Source: Gemmatimonadota bacterium
Lineage (GTDB): Bacteria > Gemmatimonadota > Gemmatimonadetes > Longimicrobiales > Gaopeijiaceae
Assembly (NCBI GenBank): GCA_021295815.1
Contig: JAGWBQ010000016.1
Coordinates: 1 to 64,000 of the forward strand
DNA: 64,000 bases
Direction of reading: 5' to 3'
The first letter of the stretch is position 1. Each line of letters begins with the position of its first letter. Below the pieces are notes generated by a model that did not search any database, was not told the origin of the DNA, and saw only the letters and a program-made list of their open reading frames with translations. The translations under genes and the position numbers were made by a program. Below, in pieces: positions 49,287 to 57,970 of the stretch.

Positions 49287-50212
49287 TCGTCCCCTCCTTC
49301 CTCGAGGGTGGAACCGTCGTCCGCGCCGGTTGGGCCGACGTCCACGAAGCGCAACCGCCCCCAGCTCTCCGGGGCGTGCATGTTGATCCGGCCCTGCGGC
49401 GCCCACACCCAGTTCTCTTCGGGGTGATCGTTCCAGTCCACGAGCTCCCGCTCCTTGACGTATCCGTCGGCTTCGATCAGAAGCGGCCAATCCACCCTGG
49501 AGAAGTTGACGCGCCATTCGTCCATCGGCTGCGGAGCCCCAGGAGCGACCGCTTCGCCAACGCCTGCCGACGTGTCGGGCGGTGGAACGAGCCCTGCCCA
49601 GGGTATCGCCATCTCCACGGTCCAGCCTTCGTCTTCGTCCGACGGATCGTTCAGGGTCCCGCGCAGCGACACGGCGGATTCGAGTCCTTCCAGGTCCCAA
49701 TCGATTCGAGCGCTCCCGCCCTGGTCGTAAGGACGGGCGAGAAATAGGTCGAGCACGGTGCCCAAGGCGTTGATTTCGATCTCGAAGTAGTTCAGACCGT
49801 CGCCGTCAGGATCAAGGAAGATCTCGAAGTCGTCGTCCCTCCAGACGATCTGGTCGCGCTCGGCGAGGGTCGCCCAAAGATGCGGCTCCTCGATCTCCGC
49901 CGCCACGTAGAGCGCATCTTCGTCCCAGGTCATCCAGGCTCGGGTTCGGGATGGTGGAACCGGCCAGCCTTCTCCGCGAATGTCGATGAAATCCGCAGTC
50001 GGCTCCGCAGCCCGCCAGGCCTCGTCGTCGAGCGAACCGTCCACGTCCACCGGCTCATCGGTCCAATGGGCTTCGTATACGGGATGGTCGTCCGCAGCGC
50101 TCGAAACCCGATAGTCCTCCGAGCCGCCGCACCCCCACGCTACCAACGCGAGCGGTAGCAGCGACCGGCCGGCCACCTCCGAAACTTCAACGGCTGATCG
50201 GCATCCAGTCAC
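49283..50212 (-). CDS. CBM9-like carbohydrate-binding lipoprotein
   Basis: 309 aa. A hydrophobic leader ends in ALVAWGC, a probable lipobox. The CBM9/DOMON-like domain (about 48-300) has the usual opening EPVDVDGSLDDEAWRAAEP, then TRAWMTWDEDALYVAAEI, DDFEIFLDPDGDGLNYFEIE (calcium-type acidic cluster) and WTVEMAIPWAGL. These secreted domains bind sugars or act as sensor parts. The start is uncertain: ATG 50212 overlaps the propeller gene by 26 bp and a GTG near 50176 would avoid this. Coupled to the GHL10 gene by ATGA. Confidence 0.75.
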   Translation of the reverse strand: MTGCRSAVEVSEVAGRSLLPLALVAWGCGGSEDYRVSSAADDHPVYEAHWTDEPVDVDGSLDDEAWRAAEPTADFIDIRGEGWPVPPSRTRAWMTWDEDALYVAAEIEEPHLWATLAERDQIVWRDDDFEIFLDPDGDGLNYFEIEINALGTVLDLFLARPYDQGGSARIDWDLEGLESAVSLRGTLNDPSDEDEGWTVEMAIPWAGLVPPPDTSAGVGEAVAPGAPQPMDEWRVNFSRVDWPLLIEADGYVKERELVDWNDHPEENWVWAPQGRINMHAPESWGRLRFVDVGPTGADDGSTLEEGGDE

Positions 50213-51308
50213 AGCCGTCCACGTCCACCTCGATCCGTCTCAACACCGTCACGGAGTCTCCCCGCCGTACCACCGACTCCAGCACCAGAAACAGATCCCC
50301 CTCGAATCCGATGGCCGGGCGCGAACCCGGCTCCAGGGGTATCTCCGCATCCACGCACGCCGACTTCCGCGACTCGTCGATCACAGTCACCCACAAACCC
50401 ACCGTGCTCACAGGTCCGACTTCGGTACCCATGTCGAAATGGACCACCACTATTGTACCGTTCGGCCGGCGGTGGACTCCCCCGGCGACGGAGAAGAGGC
50501 CAAAGACTTCGGAGTACGCGCGACCGCCTGCGAGAACCTCGTCGATTGCGGTTGCAGGGTCAGCCGTGCCGCCCTTCCGTCGGGCCGCAGGGACCTCAAA
50601 ACGGTCCAGTTCCCGACCGGTGGTGTCCGCCACGATCAGATACGGAAGTGGCATGAACCCGACAAGCAGCGTGTCGGCCCACATCGCGAACGGCATTTCG
50701 GGGAATATGCCACCGACAGGACCACCCTCCGTATATTCGCCGGGGAGGCGGAGGACGGGACGGGCCTCGGATTCGCCGAGCCTCAACCGGCGGATCGCGC
50801 TCGAGGTCCCGTGGTGCGCACCGCTCAACCACAGACCCTCCGGGCCGGGTACCACCGACTCGACCGGAGTGTTGAGGGGATGTCTCTCTTCAAAATGCCC
50901 GTCGCTCCGCCGGAAGAGCTGGATGGCATACGGACTCCACGACAGCACCATGACGTGTTCGTTTCCCCAAGGCAGGACGACACCGGCTTCCTTCCATTCG
51001 CCTGGGCCCTCGCCCTGGCGGCCGTATCGCCGTATCAGACTCCCGTTGTTCGAATAGTGGAATACCCCTGCCTGTCCGTGGTCGGCCACCAGGTAGCCGC
51101 CCGATTCATCGGGCACGACGCGACTCGGCAGCACGAGGTAGTCGGCGCCGGATTCCTGGAGCAAGATCGAGTCGCGTACCGTGATAGCCGGTTGGGCCGA
51201 CAGATGAGAGGATGTGGCGATGAGCGCGATGGTAGCCAATGCCAAACGGGTAGTCGCGGCTTGCCTGCGAGCTTCCTGCGGCTGGAACGTGAGATGGGCG
51301 CTCTTCAA
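50187..51308 (-). CDS. 6-bladed beta-propeller protein
   Basis: 373 aa if TTG 51308 is the start; the frame is open further upstream but overlaps bacilliredoxin. Signal-like ALATIALIATSSHLSAQ, then propeller strands: PDESGGYLVADHGQAGVFHY, GSLIRRYGRQGEGPGEW (the PGE motif typical of this group), PYAIQLFRRSDGHFEERHPL, and LPYLIVADTTGRELDRFEVP. NHL/6-bladed propellers of this kind are abundant in Gemmatimonadota and usually of unknown role. An inactivated relative lies at 7952-8831. It ends under the start of the CBM9 gene. Start-codon choice is the weakest point. Confidence 0.72.
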   Translation of the reverse strand: MKSAHLTFQPQEARRQAATTRLALATIALIATSSHLSAQPAITVRDSILLQESGADYLVLPSRVVPDESGGYLVADHGQAGVFHYSNNGSLIRRYGRQGEGPGEWKEAGVVLPWGNEHVMVLSWSPYAIQLFRRSDGHFEERHPLNTPVESVVPGPEGLWLSGAHHGTSSAIRRLRLGESEARPVLRLPGEYTEGGPVGGIFPEMPFAMWADTLLVGFMPLPYLIVADTTGRELDRFEVPAARRKGGTADPATAIDEVLAGGRAYSEVFGLFSVAGGVHRRPNGTIVVVHFDMGTEVGPVSTVGLWVTVIDESRKSACVDAEIPLEPGSRPAIGFEGDLFLVLESVVRRGDSVTVLRRIEVDVDGCDWMPISR

Positions 51309-51325
51309 GTCGCCACCGGCTTCCT

Positions 51326-51742
51326 CTAACAGTGCTCCTCGTACGCCACGCCGAGATCGTGAGCTATGTCTTCCGCACGGCGACCTTCGATCTGATGGCG
51401 TTCCATGAAGTAGACGAGCTCGCCGTCCTTGAAAAGGGCCACGGCGGGCGACGACGGGGGGTAGCCCACTATATGGTCGCGGGCGCGGGCGGTGGCATCG
51501 AGGTCCTGGCCGGCGAAGACCGTGGTGAGGCTCTGCGGTCGCTTGGCGCCCTGGAGAGAAAAGTAGACGCCGGGGCGCATCATCGCTGCCGCACACCCGC
51601 ACACGGAGTTGATGGCCAGCAGCGTGGTTTGACCGTCGGGCGCCAGTGCATCATCGACGTCCTGGGCGGTGTGGAGTTCCTGGAAACCGATGCGCACCAA
51701 GTCCTGTCGCATCGGAGCGACCATCATCTCGGGATAAGGCAT
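51326..51742 (-). CDS. Bacilliredoxin (BrxA/BrxB, YphP/YqiW family)
   Basis: 138 aa, the usual size. MPYPEMMVAPMRQDLVRIGF is nearly the family N-terminus. The redox motif is CGC in NSVCGCAAAMMRPG, and the C-terminus has GELVYFMERHQIEGR. By family knowledge it removes bacillithiol from S-bacillithiolated proteins, which suggests the host makes bacillithiol; no bsh genes are in the window. It heads a minus-strand group with the propeller gene 17 nt downstream. Confidence 0.9.
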   Translation of the reverse strand: MPYPEMMVAPMRQDLVRIGFQELHTAQDVDDALAPDGQTTLLAINSVCGCAAAMMRPGVYFSLQGAKRPQSLTTVFAGQDLDATARARDHIVGYPPSSPAVALFKDGELVYFMERHQIEGRRAEDIAHDLGVAYEEHC

Positions 51743-51950
51743 GTCGTCTGGTTGGGGAAGGGACTTCGCACACCACTACCGGTCGGCGCGACGGCTGTTC
51801 CCTCCGGACGCTCGACGCCTCCGCGCACCTCAACGCGCCTGAGCTTGCTCCGTGCGTCGGATTTCGAGAAGTTCAAGGCGTTGCGCGGCCAGCGAACGCG
51901 CCGCAGGGCCGAGCCGGGGACGGAGGAGCGCGTGATTTCGGAGAGTCGCC

Positions 51951-53642
51951 ATGAAGTTGACGAGAGGCAGGTTTCTGGGAACGACCGCCGGCGCGGTAGG
52001 CGCCGGATTCCTTACGGGATGCGAAGGCGGGTCGAGTTTCGGGACCCGAGCCGGTGTCTCAGCGGACGTCGCCGACATGATCGTGCACGGGCGCATCGTC
52101 CACACCATGGACGAGGCCCATCCGATTGCGGAATCGCTTGCCGTGAAAGACGGCCGCTTCATGGCGGTGGGCTCGCGGGCCGACATCGAAGCTCTGCGAG
52201 GGGAAGGCACCCTGGTCTTCGACCACGAGGACGCCGTCATCGCTCCCGGGTTCGTCGACGCCCACACGCATCCGGCGGGAGCGGGCGTCAGGGAACTCAA
52301 GGACGTGAACGTCGATGTGCGCTCGGTCGCCGAGATCAAGGAGCGCATGGCGGCGCGTGCGCGCACGACGCCTCAAGGCGAGTGGATCCGGGGCTTCAAG
52401 TACGACGACACCAAGCTCGCCGAGGGGCGGCCCCTCAACCGGCGCGACCTCGACGAGGCCGTCCCCGACCATCCTGCGGTCGTGGGGCATCGCGGCGGGC
52501 ACACCAGCGTCTACAACTCGCACGCGTTCGCGCTGGCGGAGGTGACGGTGGAAACCCCCGATCCGCCGGGTGGAAAGTTCTACCGCGAGGACGGCGAGCT
52601 CACCGGCCTGGTTGCGGAGCGAGCCAACTACGTCATCTCGCGGCTGATCCCGAACGTTCACACCGATGACGACCGTAGGGCGGGAGTCAAGCTGATCACG
52701 GAGCTGATGGCGCAGGCGGGCCTGACCTCCTTCCACGACGCCGGGACCTCGGCCAACAGCGTGAAGGCCTACGGCGCGGCCTACCGGAACGAGGAGCTCA
52801 GTTGCCGCGTCTACATGATGATGCGAGGCCCCTACGAAGACCTGCGCCGCGCCGGGGTGTCGACCGGCTTCGGAGACGAATGGCTGCGGGTGGGCGGCGT
52901 CAAGTACGGTGCCGACGGTTCGGCGTCGGAGCGGACCATGCGCATGAGCACCCCCTACGTGGGACGACCCGACGACTACGGCATCCTCACCATGACCCGC
53001 GAGGCTGTCCGCGATGCCGTCGAGGTCGCCCACCGGGCAGGGTGGCAGGTCGGCATCCACGCCAACGGCGATGTCGCCATCGGAATGGTGCTGGACGCAT
53101 ACGAACGAGTCCAGGAGCTCTGGCCGCGACCGGACGCCAGGCATCGGATCGAGCACTGTTCCCTGGTCAACCCCGATCTGCTCGCACGGATCAAGGCCGC
53201 CGGCGCGGTGCCCACTCCCTTCTACACCTACGCCCACTACCACGGCAACAAGTGGGTCGAGTACGGCCCCGAGAAGATGGAGTGGATGTTCGCCCACCGC
53301 TCTTTCCTCGACTACGACATTCCGGTCGCGCCCGCGTCCGACTACACGCCCGGCCCCTACGAGCCCCTCATGGCGATCCAGAGCATGGTCACTCGGAAGG
53401 ACTTCGAGGGTCGAGTCTGGGGTCCGAGCCAGCGCATCACCGTCGCCGAGGCGATGCGCATCTGTACGATGGGCGGGGCCTACGCTTCCTTCGAGGAGGA
53501 GATGAAGGGTTCGGTCACGCCTGGCAAGCTAGCCGACTTCGTGGTGCTCGAAGCCGATCCGCACGACGCCGATCCGGACTCGATTAAGGAGATCCCGGTT
53601 CTACGCACGGTGGCGGGAGGAAGGGTGACTTGGGAGAGTTAG
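51951..53642 (+). CDS. Exported amidohydrolase (YtcJ/amidohydrolase_3 type)
   Basis: 563 aa. The leader has a degenerate Tat-like TRGRFLG and ends in lipobox-like LTGC (about residue 24). Metal-site motifs of the amidohydrolase_3 family are in order: APGFVDAHTHPAGAG (HxH), FHDAGTSANS, QVGIHANGDVAIG, RHRIEHCSLVNPD, and PVAPASDYTPGPYEP (final Asp). The C-terminal closing strand GKLADFVVLEADP is typical. These enzymes hydrolyse amide or ester bonds, often of N-acyl or aromatic amines. GGAG lies seven bases before ATG. It overlaps the SprT-like gene and may act with the TonB receptor downstream. Confidence 0.85.
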   Translation: MKLTRGRFLGTTAGAVGAGFLTGCEGGSSFGTRAGVSADVADMIVHGRIVHTMDEAHPIAESLAVKDGRFMAVGSRADIEALRGEGTLVFDHEDAVIAPGFVDAHTHPAGAGVRELKDVNVDVRSVAEIKERMAARARTTPQGEWIRGFKYDDTKLAEGRPLNRRDLDEAVPDHPAVVGHRGGHTSVYNSHAFALAEVTVETPDPPGGKFYREDGELTGLVAERANYVISRLIPNVHTDDDRRAGVKLITELMAQAGLTSFHDAGTSANSVKAYGAAYRNEELSCRVYMMMRGPYEDLRRAGVSTGFGDEWLRVGGVKYGADGSASERTMRMSTPYVGRPDDYGILTMTREAVRDAVEVAHRAGWQVGIHANGDVAIGMVLDAYERVQELWPRPDARHRIEHCSLVNPDLLARIKAAGAVPTPFYTYAHYHGNKWVEYGPEKMEWMFAHRSFLDYDIPVAPASDYTPGPYEPLMAIQSMVTRKDFEGRVWGPSQRITVAEAMRICTMGGAYASFEEEMKGSVTPGKLADFVVLEADPHDADPDSIKEIPVLRTVAGGRVTWES

Positions 53643-54481
53643 GCGAGCTCCCGAATTCGCCGGAGAGCCGGCATGCGCCTCCACCTTCGGCGGCAGAGGC
53701 GCCTGCGCCACAGACCGATCTCAAGCGGATTCTCCTCACGAGAGATCCGGGGCAGGTCAGAATTAGCGATTGGACACGCGACATCGGCCGCCGGCTTCTC
53801 GAGGCGTCCCGGTTCGCCACCGAACCCGACTTCACGCGCCTTCATGCCGAAGACATCGAATTCCTGTTCCGTGCATACGATGCGCGCTTCCTCGACGGAA
53901 AGTGCGGAACTCTGCTCGGGCCGGACGGCGTGGGATTCCGCCTTTCCACAAGGATGTCGCGCGCGGGCGGGAAAACCACCCGGTATCGCCGCCCGGACGG
54001 GACGACCCGCTTTGAGATTGCAGTCGCCGCATCCGTCCTCTTCGACGGCTTTCGGGCGGGCGACCCGGAGGTCACCGTCGGCGGGCTGCCTTGCCGCCAC
54101 CGGCTGGAGGCGCTCCAGCGACTCTTCGAACACGAGCTTGTCCATCTCGCCGAATGGCTGTGCTGGGACGAGAGCCGCTGCAGCCGCGAACGCTTCCAGG
54201 GGATCGCCCAACGGCTCTTCGCGCACAGGGCGCATACGCACCAGCTCGTGACCCGCCGCGCTCGGGCGGCGAAGCTGGGAATCGGGGTCGGAGCTCAGGT
54301 GCGGTTCAGTTACCGGGGAGAGCGCCTTGAAGGCCGGGTCAACCGGATCACGAAGCGGGCCACTGTCCTGGTCGAAAACCCAAAAGGCGAGCTCTGGTCG
54401 GACGGACGCCGGTACCTTCGGTTTTACGTGCCGCTGGGAGAGCTTCAATCCGTGTTCGAGTCGGCGCACCTTTCCGCTTAG
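53630..54481 (+). CDS. SprT-like zinc protease-fold protein
   Basis: 283 aa, TTG start overlapping the amidohydrolase end. A low-complexity N-terminus (1-30) precedes a helical region and the SprT-like core: RAYDARFLDGKCGTLL, FRLSTRMSRAGG, then FEHELVHLAEWLCW (HExxH, about 166-170). The C-terminal part replaces the usual zinc ribbon with a beta-rich segment (VRFSYRGERLEGRVNRITKR, YLRFYVPLGEL), like a small chromo/SH3-type barrel. Related SprT proteins cut DNA-protein crosslinks, but here the context is an uptake locus, so the role is open. The metal ligands HExxH are complete. Confidence 0.72.
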   Translation: MGELGELPNSPESRHAPPPSAAEAPAPQTDLKRILLTRDPGQVRISDWTRDIGRRLLEASRFATEPDFTRLHAEDIEFLFRAYDARFLDGKCGTLLGPDGVGFRLSTRMSRAGGKTTRYRRPDGTTRFEIAVAASVLFDGFRAGDPEVTVGGLPCRHRLEALQRLFEHELVHLAEWLCWDESRCSRERFQGIAQRLFAHRAHTHQLVTRRARAAKLGIGVGAQVRFSYRGERLEGRVNRITKRATVLVENPKGELWSDGRRYLRFYVPLGELQSVFESAHLSA

Positions 54482-54583
54482 CGCCGTTCCGTCTTAACTT
54501 TGGACGCGCTTCCGCCGAGCTGGCGCGACGCTGCTCCTGATGACCCGGAAACCTCCACTGCAAACCGCGCAAGGAGCTAAACC

Positions 54584-57379
54584 ATGGCGACCCGTCGTCC
54601 TCGTGACTTTCATCCCATCTCGTCCGTCCCCATCGCCCTTCTCACTGGACTCGCGCTCGCGTGGGCGACGCCCGACCTACAAGCACAGAGCGGAACGGTG
54701 GAGGGAAGCGTTCGCGACGCCGCGACCGGAGCTCCTCTGGCCGGAGCTCAGGTGTCGATCGAAGCCCTGAGCAGAGGCATCGTGACCGACGTGGGCGGTC
54801 ACTACGAGATATCCGGGATCCCTGCGGGTCCTCATCAGATCACCATCACGCTTCTCGGTTATTCCAGAGCGATCCGCGAGGTGGAAGTACCGAACGGCGC
54901 TAGCGTCCATCTCGACGCGGAGCTCTTCGGCACCGCAATTCTGCTGGAAGGCATAGTCGCGGTGGGCAGCCGTTCTCGGCCCCGGACCGTCGTCGAATCG
55001 GCGGTTCCCATCGACGCGATCCCGGCGCGAGACTTCATCGAGCAGGGCGACACCGACCTGAGCGACCTGCTGCGCACCGTGGTTCCATCCTTCAACGTGA
55101 ATCCCCAGGCACCCGGCGATGCCGCCCGCCTCGTGCGTCCCGCGAGCCTGCGCGGCCTCGCACCCGATCATACGCTAGTACTCGTCAACGGCAAGCGGCG
55201 GCACCGGGCGTCGGTCATCACCTGGATCGGAAACGGCTTCGCCGACGGGGCCCAGGGCCCGGACATCTCGGTCATTCCGTCGATAGCGGTGCGGCAGGCC
55301 GAGGTGCTTCGGGACGGCGCCTCCGCGCAGTACGGCTCGGACGCCATCGCCGGGGTCATAAACGTGGCCCTGAAGGATGCCCGCTCCGGCGGCTCGGTAG
55401 AGCTCCGTTCCGGACGCTTCCTGGATGGTGGCGGTGACGGCTACACGCTGGCCGGAAACGTCGGGCTTCCCCTGGGCGAGACCGGCTTCGCGAACCTAAG
55501 CGCCGAGTTCGGGGCCTCCAATCCCACCGACCGCAGCATCCAGCGCGACGACGCGGCGGCCCTGATCGCGGCAGGCAACGCGAATGTGCGCGATCCGGCT
55601 CAAATCTGGGGATCGTACGCGGTCGATGACGACCTGAAGCTCTGGGGCAATTTCGGCGGCTTCGTCGCCGACGGCGTCCAGATCTACGGTCACGCAGGCT
55701 ATGCAAGCGAAACCGTCGAGGGCGGCTTCTTCTTCCGCAACCCCAACACCCGGGAGGGCGTGTTCAGCATCGACGGGGGCGAAACCCTGCTGGTTGGAGA
55801 CATGCTCGACGCACAGGACGGCGTGCTCGACGGCTCGGCGGCATGTCCGACGGTCGCCATCACCAACTCGGTGCCCGACCCGACGGCTCTCTCGCAGGTG
55901 CTCGCCGACCCCAACTGCTTCACCTTCCAGGAGCTCTTTCCCGGAGGGTTCACGCCTCAGTACGGAGGCGACACCCAGGACGCTTCCATCCTGGCGGGAG
56001 TGCGAGGTCACTTTCACGGCGGTCCGCAGTGGGACTTCAGCCTAGGCCTGGGCCGGCACTCCGTGGACTTCTTCATCAGCGAGACGGTGAACGCCTCCCT
56101 CGGGCCGGAGTCACCCACCACCTTCGATCCCGGTCTCTATCTGCAGCGCGAACTCAACGCCAACCTCGACCTGAGCTACGCCGTGAACGACCGCCTCAAC
56201 GTCGCGGGCGGGGCGGAGTATCGCGACGAGTACTTTGAGATCGGGATCGGCGAGGAGAGCTCATGGGCCTTAGGTCCGCTCGCACCGCAAGGCTTCAGCT
56301 CAGGCTCGAACGGCTTCCCGGGCTTCAGCGACATAGCGGCGGGAGGCTGGCATCGCCAGAACTGGGCCGGCTACGCCGACATGGAGCTTCAAGGCGAGGA
56401 TGGAGGTTGGAGCACGGGCACCGCGCTGCGGATCGAAGACTTCGAGGACTTCGGGACGACTCTGAACGGCAAACTCGCGGGCCGGATCTCCATAGTCGAG
56501 CAACTTGCCGTTCGCGCCAGTGCGAGCACCGGGTTTCGGGCACCCACTCCGGGGCAGCAAAACGCCTTCAACGTATCGACCCAGTGGAACCCGGATTTGC
56601 GCGAGCTCGTGAACAACGGAACGATTCCGTCGACCTCGAGGGTGGCTGAGCTCAAGGGAGGCAAGCCGCTCGACTCCGAGAATTCAGCTAGCGCGAGCGT
56701 CGGGCTCGTGATGAACACCGGCGGATTCACACTATCGCTCGACGGCTTTCGGGTCGACGTCACAGATCGGCTCGCGCTGAGTCAGGAATTCGAGCTCAGC
56801 CCTGAGGAGGCGGAGCGTCTCATCTCCGAGGGCATAACCAGTGCGCGGAATCTGGTCAATTTTCGATTCTTCGCGAACGACTTCGACACCCGCACGCAAG
56901 GATTCGACCTGGTGGCCTCCCTGGTCGCGGGCCGAGACAGCCCCGAATCCGGGACCGAACTCAGTCTGGCCCTCAATTACACGGACACCGAGGTGACCGA
57001 TTTCAACCCCGAGATCGTCAACGAGCTGCGCATCATGCAGCTCCAAGACGCGCTCCCGTCCACGCGCTGGACCGCCTCGGTGCGGCGGGACTGGCGTTCG
57101 CTCTCGGCCCGGGCCCGAGCAAGTTACTATGCGGGCTGGTTCGACTCTCGCGACGGCCGGAGCTACCCCGGAGCCCACCTCGTCGACCTCGAGCTACGTT
57201 ACCGCGTGGACGAGCGGACCGCCGTCACCGTCGGCGCCGACAACGCCCTGAACCTCTATCCCCAACGGAACCCCAACGCGAGAATCGCCGGCAACCTCTA
57301 CAGCCCGAACTCGCCGTTCGGGTCGAACGGAGGCTACGTCTACGCCAAGGCGGCAATCGCCCTGGGTGGGGCGGGTTAA
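54584..57379 (+). CDS. TonB-dependent receptor
   Basis: 931 aa, ATG with AAGGAG seven bases upstream. After the signal peptide (ends near LQAQS) comes a CarboxypepD_reg domain (GTVEGSVRDAATGAPLAGAQ), then a plug (about 115-265: DLSDLLRTVVPSFNVN, LRGLAPDHTLVLVNGKRRHR, VLRDGASAQYGSDAIAGVIN) and a beta-barrel of about 650 residues. The plug sequence is that of classical TonB receptors, not SusC. Substrate cannot be read from the barrel; the hydroxylase genes downstream suggest a small aromatic or purine-like nutrient, an inference only. The C-terminal residue is not aromatic, unlike many outer-membrane proteins. Confidence 0.9.
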   Translation: MATRRPRDFHPISSVPIALLTGLALAWATPDLQAQSGTVEGSVRDAATGAPLAGAQVSIEALSRGIVTDVGGHYEISGIPAGPHQITITLLGYSRAIREVEVPNGASVHLDAELFGTAILLEGIVAVGSRSRPRTVVESAVPIDAIPARDFIEQGDTDLSDLLRTVVPSFNVNPQAPGDAARLVRPASLRGLAPDHTLVLVNGKRRHRASVITWIGNGFADGAQGPDISVIPSIAVRQAEVLRDGASAQYGSDAIAGVINVALKDARSGGSVELRSGRFLDGGGDGYTLAGNVGLPLGETGFANLSAEFGASNPTDRSIQRDDAAALIAAGNANVRDPAQIWGSYAVDDDLKLWGNFGGFVADGVQIYGHAGYASETVEGGFFFRNPNTREGVFSIDGGETLLVGDMLDAQDGVLDGSAACPTVAITNSVPDPTALSQVLADPNCFTFQELFPGGFTPQYGGDTQDASILAGVRGHFHGGPQWDFSLGLGRHSVDFFISETVNASLGPESPTTFDPGLYLQRELNANLDLSYAVNDRLNVAGGAEYRDEYFEIGIGEESSWALGPLAPQGFSSGSNGFPGFSDIAAGGWHRQNWAGYADMELQGEDGGWSTGTALRIEDFEDFGTTLNGKLAGRISIVEQLAVRASASTGFRAPTPGQQNAFNVSTQWNPDLRELVNNGTIPSTSRVAELKGGKPLDSENSASASVGLVMNTGGFTLSLDGFRVDVTDRLALSQEFELSPEEAERLISEGITSARNLVNFRFFANDFDTRTQGFDLVASLVAGRDSPESGTELSLALNYTDTEVTDFNPEIVNELRIMQLQDALPSTRWTASVRRDWRSLSARARASYYAGWFDSRDGRSYPGAHLVDLELRYRVDERTAVTVGADNALNLYPQRNPNARIAGNLYSPNSPFGSNGGYVYAKAAIALGGAG

Positions 57380-57424
57380 CGGCACCCATCTTGCCGAATC
57401 GGCGATTCGGGTTGAGCTTCAAGT

Positions 57425-57970
57425 GTGTACTCTTCCAAGAAGATCGTTCGGATTCAGGTCAACGGCGACCGGGCAGAGGTCGCCGTACCCGAGCACTTCA
57501 CCCTTCTCGAGACGCTCCGCTACGGACTGTCCCTGACCGGGTCCAAGCAGGGTTGCGACAAGGGAGACTGCGGGGCGTGCACGGTGCTGGTGGACGGCAT
57601 GCCCACCCTCGCCTGCCTTACGCCGGTATGGGAAGTCGAAGGCAGACGGGTCGTCACCGTCGAAGGTCTGGCCTCGCCGGAGGCGCCGAGTCCGCTCCAG
57701 GACGCATTCGACCTGGAAGGCGCCGCTCAGTGCGGATTCTGTACGCCTGGCATCCTCTGTTCGGCCCAGGCGCTGCTCGACCGGAACCCGTCGCCCTCGC
57801 TAGTCGAGATCAGGGAGGCCCTCTCCGGCAATCTCTGCCGATGCACCGGCTATACGAAGATCTACGCGGCCGTCGAGCGCGCCGGAAGGATGACGAGAAC
57901 GGCATGCGGTGAGACAGATGGAGCCGAACGCGAAACCGGGAGAGATCGCCAGGCCGGAAACCGCCGATGA
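57425..57970 (+). CDS. Molybdenum hydroxylase small [2Fe-2S] subunit
   Basis: 181 aa. Plant-type [2Fe-2S] site CDKGDCGAC with the fourth Cys in LACL (residues 44-64), and the second four-helix cluster: QCGFCTPGILC and NLCRCTGYTKI. This is the xanthine dehydrogenase/HcrC subunit. GTG start without a clear ribosome site, 45 bases after the receptor gene. The polar C-terminal tail (about 158-181) is not typical. It overlaps the large subunit (ATGA). It passes electrons from molybdopterin to FAD. Confidence 0.9.
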   Translation: MYSSKKIVRIQVNGDRAEVAVPEHFTLLETLRYGLSLTGSKQGCDKGDCGACTVLVDGMPTLACLTPVWEVEGRRVVTVEGLASPEAPSPLQDAFDLEGAAQCGFCTPGILCSAQALLDRNPSPSLVEIREALSGNLCRCTGYTKIYAAVERAGRMTRTACGETDGAERETGRDRQAGNRR

